Positions 35,740-45,362 of a stretch of 64,000 nt of DNA are shown here, piece by piece. A model generated the notes under the pieces. That model was not told the DNA's origin and made no database searches. It saw only the letters and a list, made by a program, of their open reading frames with translations. Location of the stretch: positions 62,001 to 126,000 of the forward strand of contig CALXXE010000002.1 in NCBI GenBank assembly GCA_944392605.1. The letters are read 5' to 3'. Within the stretch, counting starts at the first letter, position 1, and every line of letters begins with the position of its first letter. This DNA comes from an uncultured Clostridia bacterium. Its GTDB lineage: Bacteria; Bacillota; Clostridia; TANB77; CAG-508. Position numbers and translations under genes: made by a program.

Positions 35740-38250
35740 ATGCAAAGAGAAGATGTAGATGAATTAATTGAATTGGTTACAGGAAAAATGGATGAAAGCA
35801 ACTGTGTACATTTATTTGATAGAATAGGAATAGAATATAAAATAATAGATGGTGAAGTTGAATTTGATGAAGAACAGCTTCATGAAAAAATTGCTACAAT
35901 AAGACAAAATAGTGAATTATTAGATTATATAAAAACAAAAGATAAAGAAACTATTGGAGCTTTGGTAGGTTCATTTCCGGAGATTTTTGATGAAGATTAC
36001 TTAAAAATGATAATCTTTAATAGAGAAGATTATAGTTTAGAAGACTTCCAAATAAGTACACTTGTTGAAGAAATAAATAAACCTGAAAGCATAAAAGAAT
36101 TAATAGAAAATGGTGGATTGGAAGAATATGACCAAAAAAAGCTAATGAAAAAATATATAGAAAAGGAACCAGAAAATCTAGATTTTATTAAGAAATTTAT
36201 AGATGATAATAATATTACAGGATTGGGATTATTAGATTTATTAGAGGGAATTGCTGACTCTCATTTTATAGAACAATTTGTAGAGGATTCAACAAAATAT
36301 AAATTAGATAAATCAATGGCAAAATTTTTTGCAATGTATTATACAAAAAGTTCTGACTTTAAAAAATATATCATAGAAAACAGTGAAAAATACGAGTTGA
36401 AGTCAGAAGATATAGTTAAATTAGCATCAGAAGTAGAAGATATACAATTTGTCAAAAAAATTATAGAAAAAAACGAAGAATATGGATTAACTAGTTTTGA
36501 TGTAGCAGGATTAATTAATACTATACCAGAAAAAGAAAGACTAGATATATTAAGAGAAAATGGAAGAGAAGTAACTGAAAGCTATAGACATTATAGTGTA
36601 GATCCACAATTTATAAGAAAGAATATTGATGAGTTTTTAGAAATCGAAGGAAAAAGTGTAAATAAAGAATTACTACTTAGAATGTCTGAAAAAAATGAAG
36701 ATATTTTAAAGTATGATTTTGAACTTATTAATGAGAGATATGTAGAAATTCTTGGGGAAGATAAGGTAAGTCAAATTTCAAGTTATCCAGAAGTAGTAAG
36801 AAAAATTTTGGATTTGAATCTAGACGATAAGGAATTAAGTTTTATAGGTGAAGCAATAGATACATACCTAGAAGAAACTAAAAGTGATGAGTGGACACCT
36901 TTTACAAATAGAATGCTTGAAAATATAAGTGGTTATAAAGAGTTAATTGCTAGTTTTAATAACAATGAAAATATTGATATGAAAAAGCTCTTACCAATAT
37001 TAATACATCAAAATGATTTCGATATTAAGACATATGATGATGTTGAAAATTTCAAAGAGATAAAAAGAAAAAGATGTGAAGAATTAATAAAAGGAAAAAC
37101 AGTAGAAGAAAAGCAAAAAGCAGTACTTTTAAAGATATTTGGTCAGAACAGGAAAGAATCACAGGAATTAGTCGTAAAGTTTGGACAAGACATAGATAAA
37201 ATAGAAGACGAAGATTTAAAATCATATATAAAAAGTTTACAAGAAATTTTAAATACAGAAGCCCCAACAGCATTAGAGGAAATATTTAATCAAGTAGAAG
37301 AATTAGAAACAAGCAATCCACTACTTATGGAAAGAATGTTAAAAACAGAGTATTGGAAATTATACAATAATGATTTATTTAAAGTAGAAGATGCAAGAAA
37401 ATTACCAGATGGAGAAAATGTGTATAGTGCTGGAACAGATTTTAAAATGATAATAACATCTGTAGGGGCCTATGTTTCAAATCAACCAGATAATTATAAA
37501 GAAAATTGGAATAGAGCTTCACTTGGTTCTCAGCATTTCTGTGCATCATACATTAGAAATGATATGTTAGGACATGCACCTATGCCACATATATGTTATG
37601 GTTTTGAAGAAATGAAAGAAGACTCTCTAATGTTATCAGGTCCAGGAGATATATATTCTTCAGGTGTATCTTTTGAATCCACAGCAGGAAGAGGTGAAAA
37701 ATATTTAGCGCCAGATAGTCAAATTGGAAATACTACTAGATATAATGAAATGGATTTCAGAAGAGTTCAAGGAGGAGAAAAGAAGCAACCAGATTATATA
37801 GTAGTATTTAGAAAAAATGGTAAAATTCCTAATAGGGATAAAGCAGAAAAAGCATCTGAAGATTTTGGAGGTTTACCAATTGTAGTAATAGATGAAGATG
37901 AGTGTTTAGAATCTGAAAGACAAAAGGCAGAAGAGTTATTTGAAGAATATCAAAAAACAGGAGATTTAGAAGTAAAAGCTAAATTACAAGAAAAACTAAG
38001 AAATAATAGAGTAACAAATGATAGCTTTTATAGAGATACTAATATGGATGCTGTTTTAGAGGATACAAAACAACAAGGAGAACCAGAAAAAATTGAAGAA
38101 GATAAACAAGAAGTTTCAATGGAGGATTTAGGAGAAATATATGAGGAAGTAAGTGGAAAAGAAAGGCAAGAAGAAGCGGTAAGAATAAAGGCTATTTTAA
38201 CTCAAATAAGAGATATAAAAAGAAGTGAAGTGAGCGATGGAGAAAGATAA
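35740..38250 (+). CDS. Large protein of unknown function: helical repeat array + conserved C-terminal domain
   Basis: The protein has 836 residues with no signal peptide or membrane segment. Residues about 1-530 are mostly charged helices of 30-40 residues, such as HFIEQFVEDSTKYKL, FKKYIIENSEKYELK and FVKKIIEKNEEYGLT. These look like degenerate alpha-solenoid repeats. From about 537 a different domain begins, with SLGSQHFCASYIRND (about 594-608), MPHICYGFEEMKEDSLML, SGPGDI and a Gly-rich stretch; Cys, His and Asp residues there could be catalytic. LPIVVIDEDECLESERQK follows near 712-730, then an acidic tail. The layout resembles secreted effectors, but I do not recognise a family. Confidence 0.8.
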   Translation: MQREDVDELIELVTGKMDESNCVHLFDRIGIEYKIIDGEVEFDEEQLHEKIATIRQNSELLDYIKTKDKETIGALVGSFPEIFDEDYLKMIIFNREDYSLEDFQISTLVEEINKPESIKELIENGGLEEYDQKKLMKKYIEKEPENLDFIKKFIDDNNITGLGLLDLLEGIADSHFIEQFVEDSTKYKLDKSMAKFFAMYYTKSSDFKKYIIENSEKYELKSEDIVKLASEVEDIQFVKKIIEKNEEYGLTSFDVAGLINTIPEKERLDILRENGREVTESYRHYSVDPQFIRKNIDEFLEIEGKSVNKELLLRMSEKNEDILKYDFELINERYVEILGEDKVSQISSYPEVVRKILDLNLDDKELSFIGEAIDTYLEETKSDEWTPFTNRMLENISGYKELIASFNNNENIDMKKLLPILIHQNDFDIKTYDDVENFKEIKRKRCEELIKGKTVEEKQKAVLLKIFGQNRKESQELVVKFGQDIDKIEDEDLKSYIKSLQEILNTEAPTALEEIFNQVEELETSNPLLMERMLKTEYWKLYNNDLFKVEDARKLPDGENVYSAGTDFKMIITSVGAYVSNQPDNYKENWNRASLGSQHFCASYIRNDMLGHAPMPHICYGFEEMKEDSLMLSGPGDIYSSGVSFESTAGRGEKYLAPDSQIGNTTRYNEMDFRRVQGGEKKQPDYIVVFRKNGKIPNRDKAEKASEDFGGLPIVVIDEDECLESERQKAEELFEEYQKTGDLEVKAKLQEKLRNNRVTNDSFYRDTNMDAVLEDTKQQGEPEKIEEDKQEVSMEDLGEIYEEVSGKERQEEAVRIKAILTQIRDIKRSEVSDGER

Positions 38251-38356
38251 TGAAGAAGAGAAAGTAAAAAGAGCATATGGAGATAAATCTAGACGAATAT
38301 TAGATATATTAAAAGAAAAAGAAGTAGAAGCAGAGCAAGAAGATGATGAAAGATAA
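38237..38356 (+). CDS. Possible 39-residue charged peptide
   Basis: ATG 38237 overlaps the end of the 836-residue gene by 14 bases and opens a 39-codon frame (MEKDNEEEKVKRAYGDKSRR...) that ends right before a terminator. The overlap suggests translational coupling. It is highly charged, with no membrane segment and no known family. Confidence 0.4.
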   Translation: MEKDNEEEKVKRAYGDKSRRILDILKEKEVEAEQEDDER

Positions 38357-38361
38357 AAAAT

Positions 38362-38397
38362 AAAAGGATTTAAAACTTAAATGTTCTAAATCCTTTT
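38362..38397 (+). terminator. Terminator after the 836-residue gene
   Basis: AAAAGGATTTA pairs with TAAATCCTTTT and TTTA follows. Confidence 0.75.
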
Positions 38398-38440
38398 TTA
38401 CATGATGTTTTTTGACTCCGTCCTAAAAAATATCTTTACA

Positions 38441-40030
38441 TTAATGTCTTTTATATGTATCTTTTGAAAGTAGAACTTTGCTTACTACTTTACCATCACG
38501 TTTTAAAATCTTATATGCTTCTGAATAAATGGCCGTTGCTGTTCTTCCAGTTTCATAAGAAGAAATTTCAACTTCATAATCATCATCTTGTTTCATACCA
38601 AATATTTGGAATTGTGCAATTCCTCCCGAAACAGAACAATTTATTTTTATTGGATAATTTCTATTGTTTTTAAATTGAAAATCAATAGATCCATAAACAA
38701 CAGTTGCATCTCTACTTGCTGTAACGTATGAAGGTACAAATTGGTGATTACTTCTTTGTGTTACTTCTAGGTTTGCATATACAACAGCATTATACAAAGT
38801 TGAAGTTATTTGACAAATACCACCACCAAGACCATCTATAACTTCGCCACTTACATAGATTGGAGCTTCTTTATATCCAGCTGCAATAGTTCTTTCACCT
38901 ACTACTTTGTTATAAGAGAATGTTTCTCCTGGCATTAAAACAGTTCCATTAATTTTATTAGCTGCAAGTTGTAAATTTGTTGTTCTATCTCTATCTCTTG
39001 TAGAATATTTAGTAGAATAACTTGATAATAAATCAGGAAAAGCTTCTGTACCAATCATATTAGTAGTCACACTAGGATATAGTGTTTTTAAAGGAATTGT
39101 GTATTCCTCAGCAGATTGGTCTCCTAAAATATTTTTTGCTTCATCTATTGAAATATCAAAGTCTAAGCCATTTTCAGAAGGATATACAGCAAATGGATTT
39201 TGAGTATAATATGCATCCTTAGGCTCTTTATATATTTCATTGTGAATTTGTTCGATATCAATAGCTGCTGGTGATTGAGATTTTACTACTATTTCTATTG
39301 GATTATTTATTATAGAAAAGTTTGAAATAGCAGATTTTATTGCTTCGATTGTGGCTTCTATATCAACTACATTTCCTTCAGTTCCGCGAGTTATTATTAA
39401 ATTATTATCTTCGATGTAATAACTACTTTCAATAACTTTATCTGGTAGCTGTGTTGAAATTTCATTTAAATTTTGTGTTAGCTGTTCTACATCTAAATTT
39501 AATTTTGGTTCTATATTAACCTTTCCAAACATTGTAGATAAAACATAAAAATTATTTTGGAAAAGATTTCCTTGTCTACCAACATTATAAGCATCATTTA
39601 CGGCATTTTTAACATCAAAACTAACACCTATTTGTGAAAGAGATATAGTTGTTTGGTAATCTCCATGCTTTAATGTTATTTCTTCAGGCAAAGTATTTGT
39701 GATATAGTTTTCTATTTGATATCTAGCATCAGATTTACTCATATTTGAAACATCTACATCTTTTATATGTACACCAGAGACTATATTTTGATTTAATGCA
39801 TTATAACCGGTAAATATAAGAAATGCTATAACCAATATACTGATAATAATAAAAATCAAAATACCAAGAATAGATAAAGGATTCTTTTTTTCTTTTTCTA
39901 CTGGTTTAAATTCTTGAATAGGTGATTTAGCTTCTTGTTCAATTGTTTTAGAAATTTCTTCCTTTTTTAAATTTTTTTCTAATTCTTTATTATTTTCCTT
40001 TAATTCTTTTTCGATTTGATTTGTGCTCAT
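38441..40030 (-). CDS. VanW-family protein with peptidoglycan-binding-like N-terminal domains
   Basis: The protein has 529 residues. A Lys/Glu-rich cytoplasmic N-terminus (1-48) precedes a membrane segment (about 52-74), two PG_binding_4-type domains (about 85-310) and the VanW domain: ANKINGTVLMPGETFSYN (about 361-378), then YVSGEVIDGLGGGICQITST. VanW proteins are common in spore-forming and glycopeptide-exposed Firmicutes and act at the wall; the reaction is not established. The final ~45 residues are a short G5-like strand region. It is transcribed away from the SASP gene. Confidence 0.9.
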   Translation of the reverse strand: MSTNQIEKELKENNKELEKNLKKEEISKTIEQEAKSPIQEFKPVEKEKKNPLSILGILIFIIISILVIAFLIFTGYNALNQNIVSGVHIKDVDVSNMSKSDARYQIENYITNTLPEEITLKHGDYQTTISLSQIGVSFDVKNAVNDAYNVGRQGNLFQNNFYVLSTMFGKVNIEPKLNLDVEQLTQNLNEISTQLPDKVIESSYYIEDNNLIITRGTEGNVVDIEATIEAIKSAISNFSIINNPIEIVVKSQSPAAIDIEQIHNEIYKEPKDAYYTQNPFAVYPSENGLDFDISIDEAKNILGDQSAEEYTIPLKTLYPSVTTNMIGTEAFPDLLSSYSTKYSTRDRDRTTNLQLAANKINGTVLMPGETFSYNKVVGERTIAAGYKEAPIYVSGEVIDGLGGGICQITSTLYNAVVYANLEVTQRSNHQFVPSYVTASRDATVVYGSIDFQFKNNRNYPIKINCSVSGGIAQFQIFGMKQDDDYEVEISSYETGRTATAIYSEAYKILKRDGKVVSKVLLSKDTYKRH

Positions 40031-40220
40031 CTATTTCTCCTTTTGCAAAATCTCCATTCTATTATAGCATATTTTTTTGTCAAAAAAAATATATTTATAT
40101 AAAAAAATGACAAAATAAAAATTCAAAAATTGTTTATACTATAATTATAAAACTTTGATTGAAGTTTTATGAATCCAAAATAGAAATTTTCGAAAAAAGA
40201 AAATTTACAAGGAGGATATT

Positions 40221-40391
40221 ATGAGTAAGTTGATTTCTAATAATCTAAGAGAAGAAATAGCAAAAGAACTAGGAGTATATGATAAAGTGGCGCAAAATGG
40301 TGGTAGTTGGGCAAATGTATCATCAAGAGATTGTGGTAATATCGTAAAAAAGGCAATAGAAATCGCAAATAGAAGTGTAGAAAATAAATAG
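40221..40391 (+). CDS. Alpha/beta-type small acid-soluble spore protein
   Basis: This 56-residue frame follows a strong AAGGAGGATATT site and ends before a perfect terminator. The sequence LREEIAKELGVYD (9-21), then GGSWANVSSRDCGNIVKKAI, matches the two conserved blocks of alpha/beta SASPs, including the SR-x-x-GNIVKK-x-I signature. These proteins coat and protect DNA in the spore core. Germination-protease cleavage would fall after the first conserved Glu. It is short but clearly real. Confidence 0.92.
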   Translation: MSKLISNNLREEIAKELGVYDKVAQNGGSWANVSSRDCGNIVKKAIEIANRSVENK

Positions 40392-40401
40392 CAAACAAAA
40401 A

Positions 40402-40426
40402 AGCTTGGAGATTTATTCTCCAAGCT
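40402..40426. terminator. Terminator between SASP and the 142-residue membrane gene
   Basis: AGCTTGGAGA pairs perfectly with TCTCCAAGCT around TTTAT, with A and T runs on the flanks; it can serve both convergent genes. Confidence 0.8.
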
Positions 40427-40431
40427 CTAAT

Positions 40432-40860
40432 TTATCTCATATTCGATAATATATATCGACCTATTGTACTTAAGATAACTATAACAATAGACATTATAAT
40501 TGATATTTTTAATTTCTTTGATATTTTTATTTCTTTTTGTTCTTTTCTTGCTTTTATCTTTAACTTTGCAATCAGAATTAAGTTAATAAGAAAAGTTACA
40601 GCCGCTACAATAGAAATTACCAAACATGCCATTTCGCCATAAGCAAAAGTTGGTGACCTTGGAGCCATTGCACCAGATATTTGAATAGGGGTTGCACTTA
40701 AAGCATAAATTTTATTGTTAAAAAACATACTAAAAACAAAAGAAGTAATTCCTAATTTAGCCCATCTCTTTGGAATAGATGTTTTTAGTTTGTTATCACT
40801 TAATTCATTCATCTTTGGGTAACTAGCCTCATAATAGCTTTTTATATTTTTTATTTCCAT
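40432..40860 (-). CDS. Small membrane protein of unknown function next to a radical SAM gene
   Basis: I start at ATG 40860, with GGGGTGAT upstream; a GTG at 40869 overlaps it. The product has 142 residues. A polar N-terminal ~35 residues (SYYEASYPKMNELSDNKLK) precede a basic segment and a first hydrophobic stretch ending in YALSATPIQ, a possible signal cleavage site. Hydrophobic stretches follow at about 74-97 and 118-137. The radical SAM gene upstream ends in its own terminator, so they are not one operon. A role as its substrate is possible but unproved. Confidence 0.7.
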   Translation of the reverse strand: MEIKNIKSYYEASYPKMNELSDNKLKTSIPKRWAKLGITSFVFSMFFNNKIYALSATPIQISGAMAPRSPTFAYGEMACLVISIVAAVTFLINLILIAKLKIKARKEQKEIKISKKLKISIIMSIVIVILSTIGRYILSNMR

Positions 40861-41002
40861 ATAAATCACCCCGCTTTTATTTTTTGTTAAAACAAATATG
40901 CAGTGAATTTATAAGCTCCCTATTATATATATTTTACTACAAATCCTCTTAAAAGTCAAAAAATAAGCGGACTTTAGGCGGTTTTAAATTTATAAAAAAC
41001 TA

Positions 41003-41034
41003 AAAACTTGAATAAAATTAATTATTCAAGTTTT
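41003..41034 (-). terminator. Terminator of the radical SAM gene
   Basis: A 13-bp perfect stem (AAAACTTGAATAA and complement) overlaps the last codon of the minus-strand gene; T and A runs flank it. Confidence 0.8.
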
Positions 41035-42151
41035 AAATCTTTCTTGTATTTAATATTTGTTTAAAAAGCTCATAATTTTTATTATAATATTTTTGTATAA
41101 ATAATTTTGAGTTGTTTTTATATAGTTTTTCTGCTAATTTATCTGATATTTCAATTATAATTCTTTCAAGTTCACAGGTTAAAGGAGATAATCCATTTAT
41201 ATCATTTGTAGTTAAATAGTTTTGGCATGCACAAGTGTGTTTACATCTTCTATTGATTGCACAAGTTTTACATGTTTCATGTTCTTTTCCAGCTTCTTTT
41301 ATTAGATTTTTTCTTGCCTCAAAATCAATTCCATCTTTGCAATTTCCTATAATATAGTTATTATTTCCTACAAATTGCATACAAGGATAAAAATTACCAT
41401 CGGTTCCTACATTAATAGTTTTCATGCCTAAATTACATTCTTTATTGCAGTTATAATCTTCTTGTACATGTGTCTTTATTTTTTCATCAAAAATAGTGAT
41501 AGAAATATCTTCTTCTTTTAAAATCTTGTTATAATATATATTTGCTACTTTTTGATAAGCGTCTTTTATTGTTTTTAAATCTTCATCTTGCCAATCATCT
41601 AAATAATTGAACTGTAAATTAAAATATTTAAATCCTAAATTAATTAGGTATTCAACATTTTTTTCTAAATCTTTTATATTGTTTTTTGTTATTACCATCA
41701 TGGCAATAACATTATCAAAATTATTTAATAATTCTTTTGCGTTTCTTTCCACAATGTTAAAGCTTCCATTTCCATCGACAGTTATTCTGTTTAAATCTTG
41801 TGTTTCTTTTCTACCATCAAAGCTATATGATATAAATGAAAAATTGTTTTTCTTAATATATTCTATAAAATCCTTATCTAATAAAGTTCCGTTTGTTGTC
41901 ATTGCAAAGTTAAATTTAGTTTTACATTTTTTAGACTTTATATAATCAATAGTATAATATATTAAATCCTTTTTTAATAGAGGTTCTCCACCATAGAAAG
42001 TTATAAAGCTATTAGAACTATTTCCTTTTATTTCATTATCAATTAATAGCTTTATATTTTCAAATGAGATTTCTTTATTGCTTTTATTTTTTTCATAACA
42101 ATATTTACATCTTAAATTACAAGATTCTGTTAAATGTATAGTATAATTCAT
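41033..42151 (-). CDS. Radical SAM/SPASM-domain maturase-type enzyme
   Basis: The protein has 372 residues. The [4Fe-4S] SAM motif is CNLRCKYC (about 11-18), followed by TFYGGEPLLKK. The C-terminal SPASM region carries CNKECNLGMKTINVG, YPCMQF and CKTCAINRRCKHTCACQNY, enough cysteines for two auxiliary clusters. Relatives are anaerobic sulfatase-maturing enzymes and peptide (RiPP) maturases. No sulfatase gene lies nearby and the next gene is a 142-residue membrane protein, so a peptide-type target is a guess. The start region has only a weak AGGATGATGAAAT binding site. Confidence 0.9.
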   Translation of the reverse strand: MNYTIHLTESCNLRCKYCYEKNKSNKEISFENIKLLIDNEIKGNSSNSFITFYGGEPLLKKDLIYYTIDYIKSKKCKTKFNFAMTTNGTLLDKDFIEYIKKNNFSFISYSFDGRKETQDLNRITVDGNGSFNIVERNAKELLNNFDNVIAMMVITKNNIKDLEKNVEYLINLGFKYFNLQFNYLDDWQDEDLKTIKDAYQKVANIYYNKILKEEDISITIFDEKIKTHVQEDYNCNKECNLGMKTINVGTDGNFYPCMQFVGNNNYIIGNCKDGIDFEARKNLIKEAGKEHETCKTCAINRRCKHTCACQNYLTTNDINGLSPLTCELERIIIEISDKLAEKLYKNNSKLFIQKYYNKNYELFKQILNTRKI

Positions 42152-42293
42152 ATTTCATCATCCTTTTTATATCTATAATTTTATATTACAGTAATTAATT
42201 ATAAAAATCAAGGATTTTATTGGAATTATAAGTTGCAAAAAGAGTAAAAAAGACATATAATCTAACAAAGAAAAATTAGATTAAGGTGATTAT

Positions 42294-43697
42294 ATGAAAG
42301 ATTTAACTGTAAAAAATATATTGGATGTAACAAATGGAGAGTTAATAACAGGAAAAGAAGATGATGTTTGTAAGTCTTATTCTAAAGATACAAGAACAAT
42401 AAAAGATGGAGACTGTTATATAGGAATAAAAGGTGAAAATTTTGATGGAAATTTATTTTGGAAAAAAGCTTTAGAAAATGGAGCTTCCACAGTTATAGTA
42501 CAAAATGTGGATATTAGTTCTGAAAATAAAGAAAAATGGGCAAATAAAAATATAATAAAAGTAAAAGATACATTAGAGGCATTATATAGTATTGCAAGAT
42601 ATAAAAGAAGTTTATATGATATACCAGTAATTGCAATAACAGGAAGTGTAGGAAAAACAAGTACAAAAGATATAGTAGCAAATGTAGTATCTAAAAAATA
42701 TAAAACATTAAAAACTGAAGGGAATAATAATAATAATATAGGATTACCATTTACAATACTTAGAATGCAAGATGAAGAAGCGGCAGTATTAGAGATGGGA
42801 ATGAACCATTTTGGAGAAATAAGTTTGCTTAGCTCAATTGCTAATCCTAATATTTGTATAATTACTAATATTGGAACATCACATATAGGAAATTTGGGTT
42901 CAAGAGAAAATATTCTAAAAGCAAAATTAGAAATATTAGAAGGAAGTAAAAAAAGAGCTGTAATTGTTAATAATGATAATGATTTATTACATAAATGGTA
43001 TGAAGAGAATAAGGAAAATTATAATATAAAAACTTATTCGATAACTGAGAAAAGTGATGTAATGGCAAAAGATATAACTTTAAAAGAAAATGCAAGTGAC
43101 TTTACTTGTAATATAAATGGAAAAGAAGAAAGAATAACTGTTCCCGTAGGAGGAGAGCATTTTGTATTAAATAGTTTATGTGCAATTTCTGTAGGAGAAG
43201 TTTTAGGAATAGAAGCAGATAAAATAAAATCTGGAATTGAAAGTTTTGAACTTACTAAAAAAAGAATGGATATAATAGAACTTGAAAATGGAGTGAAAAT
43301 TATAAATGATGCATATAATGCAAGTTTAGAATCAATGAAGGCATCTTTAAAAGTATTATCAGAGTTTAAAGATAATAGAAAAATTGCAGTACTTGGAGAT
43401 ATGTTTGAATTAGGAGATTTTGCAAAAGAATTGCATGAGAAAGTAGGAGAAGAAGTAGTAAAAAATAAAATAGATATATTAATTGCAGCAGGAGAAAATT
43501 CTAAATATATGGCTGAAATTGCAAAAAAGGGTATTGGAGGAGAAAATGTATATTATTTAGAGGATAAAGAAAAGATAGAAAGTTTATTACAAGAAATAGT
43601 AAAAAAAGGTGATGTTATTTTGTTTAAAGCATCAAATGGGATGCAATTTTATAAAATAGCGGAAAGGATGGTGGAGTTATGGCGAAGAAAAAACTAG
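42294..43697 (+). CDS. murF: UDP-MurNAc-tripeptide-D-Ala-D-Ala ligase
   Basis: The protein has 467 residues; AAGGTGAT lies before the ATG. The Mur-ligase ATP loop is TGSVGKTSTKD (about 117-127); EMGMNHFGEISLLS and IINDAYNASLESM are family motifs. MurF adds D-Ala-D-Ala to the UDP-MurNAc-tripeptide in the cytoplasm. The end overlaps ddl, which makes its substrate, by 19 bases: a compact two-gene operon for the last cytoplasmic peptide steps. Confidence 0.96.
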   Translation: MKDLTVKNILDVTNGELITGKEDDVCKSYSKDTRTIKDGDCYIGIKGENFDGNLFWKKALENGASTVIVQNVDISSENKEKWANKNIIKVKDTLEALYSIARYKRSLYDIPVIAITGSVGKTSTKDIVANVVSKKYKTLKTEGNNNNNIGLPFTILRMQDEEAAVLEMGMNHFGEISLLSSIANPNICIITNIGTSHIGNLGSRENILKAKLEILEGSKKRAVIVNNDNDLLHKWYEENKENYNIKTYSITEKSDVMAKDITLKENASDFTCNINGKEERITVPVGGEHFVLNSLCAISVGEVLGIEADKIKSGIESFELTKKRMDIIELENGVKIINDAYNASLESMKASLKVLSEFKDNRKIAVLGDMFELGDFAKELHEKVGEEVVKNKIDILIAAGENSKYMAEIAKKGIGGENVYYLEDKEKIESLLQEIVKKGDVILFKASNGMQFYKIAERMVELWRRKN

Positions 43698-44731
43698 GAG
43701 TTGTATTTGGAGGAATGTCAACAGAAAACGAGGTTTCTGTTGTATCAGCAGAGTCAATACTAAATAATTTAGACAGAGAAAAATATGAGGTATTTCCAAT
43801 ATACATAGATAAACAAGGAAATTGGTGGAAGTATATAGAAAATGGACAAAAAAGAGAATTTGGAGCAGAAGTAGAAAACAAAGAAAAAATAGAAAATTTA
43901 ATAGAATATCTAAAAAGTTTAGATGTAATTTTTCCAGTTTTACATGGATTATATGGAGAAGATGGAACTATACAAGGACTATTTGAATTATTAAAAATAC
44001 CATATGTTGGATGCAAAGTCTTAGCATCTAGTTTAGGAATGGATAAAGTATATACAAAGATAGTTTTTGAAAAAGCCGGTTTAAATCAAACACCATATGA
44101 ATATGTTAGAAAATATAATGATAAATATATTTATGTTGATAGAAACTTTAACGAAAGTGTTATAACTGTAGAGGAAGCAGCAGAAAAGATAGTAAAGAAC
44201 TTAAAGTTCCCTATGTTTGTAAAACCATCTAACTCAGGTTCAAGTGTAGGTGTTAAAAAAGCAGATAACCTAGAAGAACTTGTAGAAGACATTGAATATG
44301 CAGCATCTTTTGATAAAAAAGTATTAATAGAACAAGGTGTAAATGGAAAAGAAGTAGAATGTGCAGTTCTTGGAAATGAAGATGTAATTACATCTTGTGT
44401 AGGAGAAATTAAGGCAGCAGATGAATTTTATAGTTATGATGCTAAATATAAAAATGAAGAATCTAGAACAGAAATTCCTGCAAATATTTCAGAAGAATTA
44501 TCAAATGAGATTAGAGAACAAGCAATAAAAGCTTTTAAGTCAATAGATGGAAAAGGATTATCAAGAGTAGATTTCTTTATAGAAAATGGTACTAATAAAA
44601 TTTATATAAATGAAATAAATACATTGCCCGGATTTACTAGTATTAGTATGTACCCTAAAATGTTTGAAGCAAGTGGATTGCCATATAAAGAATTATTAAC
44701 TAAATTAACAGAATTAGCATTAGAAGAATAA
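43679..44731 (+). CDS. ddl: D-alanine-D-alanine ligase
   Basis: The protein has 350 residues. The N-terminus KLGVVFGGMSTENEVSVVSA is the substrate-binding Ddl motif (E in STENEVS), ATP-grasp motifs are FVKPSNSGSSVGV and the metal-binding INEINTLPGFT is near the end. It supplies D-Ala-D-Ala to MurF. GGTGGAG within murF serves as the ribosome binding site, consistent with coupled translation. Ser-containing SMYP near the end fits a D-Ala-D-Ala rather than D-Lac form, though I cannot be certain by eye. Confidence 0.96.
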   Translation: MAKKKLGVVFGGMSTENEVSVVSAESILNNLDREKYEVFPIYIDKQGNWWKYIENGQKREFGAEVENKEKIENLIEYLKSLDVIFPVLHGLYGEDGTIQGLFELLKIPYVGCKVLASSLGMDKVYTKIVFEKAGLNQTPYEYVRKYNDKYIYVDRNFNESVITVEEAAEKIVKNLKFPMFVKPSNSGSSVGVKKADNLEELVEDIEYAASFDKKVLIEQGVNGKEVECAVLGNEDVITSCVGEIKAADEFYSYDAKYKNEESRTEIPANISEELSNEIREQAIKAFKSIDGKGLSRVDFFIENGTNKIYINEINTLPGFTSISMYPKMFEASGLPYKELLTKLTELALEE

Positions 44732-44748
44732 GGAAGGGAAACTTCCTT
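44730..44748 (+). terminator. Short terminator after ddl
   Basis: AAGGAAG pairs with CTTCCTT around GGAAA; ATTTCTATTTATT follows, a weak T tract. Confidence 0.6.
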
Positions 44749-44809
44749 ATTTCTATTTATTGTGATAATATTATTATAGTTTTTAATTATATATTTTTAG
44801 GAGGTTATT

Positions 44810-45328
44810 ATGAACGAGGTTATTAAAAATATTGAAGAAAGAAGAAGTATTAGAAAATATAAAAAAGATATGATACCAAAAGAAATAATAGAAAAAGTAG
44901 TAGAAACAGGAACATATGCACCAAGTGGAGTGGGAATGCAATCTAGTATTATTATTGCTATAACAAATGAAAATTTAAGAGACAAATTATCAAAATTAAA
45001 TGCTAAAATAATGGGAGTAGATACAGATCCGTTTTATGGAGCACCCGTTGTTCTTGTAGTTTTAGCTAAAAAAAATATACCGACGCATGTTTATGATGGA
45101 AGTTTGGTTATGGAAAACTTAATGCTTGCTGCAAGTTCATTAGGTATAGGAAGTTGTTGGATACATAGAGCAAAAGAAGAATTTGAAACAGAAGAAGGAA
45201 AAGAAATACTAAAATCTTTAGGAATAGAAGATGAATATGAAGGAATAGGGCACTGTATATTAGGATATAAAGATGAAGAAGGGACTCTAAAACCAAGAAA
45301 AGATAATTATATATATTATATTGATTAA
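44810..45328 (+). CDS. Nitroreductase-family flavoprotein
   Basis: The protein has 172 residues; AGGAGGTTATT precedes the ATG. The FMN-binding N-terminus is ERRSIRKYKKDMIPKEIIE (about 8-26) with APSGVGMQSS following; the NAD(P)H-type reductase fold continues through LMLAASSLGIGSCWIHRA. Such enzymes reduce nitro groups, quinones or flavins, and the physiological substrate is not predictable. It is followed at once by the DUF4186 gene. Confidence 0.9.
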   Translation: MNEVIKNIEERRSIRKYKKDMIPKEIIEKVVETGTYAPSGVGMQSSIIIAITNENLRDKLSKLNAKIMGVDTDPFYGAPVVLVVLAKKNIPTHVYDGSLVMENLMLAASSLGIGSCWIHRAKEEFETEEGKEILKSLGIEDEYEGIGHCILGYKDEEGTLKPRKDNYIYYID

Positions 45329-45362
45329 AATACAATTTTATAAATGCTTTGGAGATGATATT

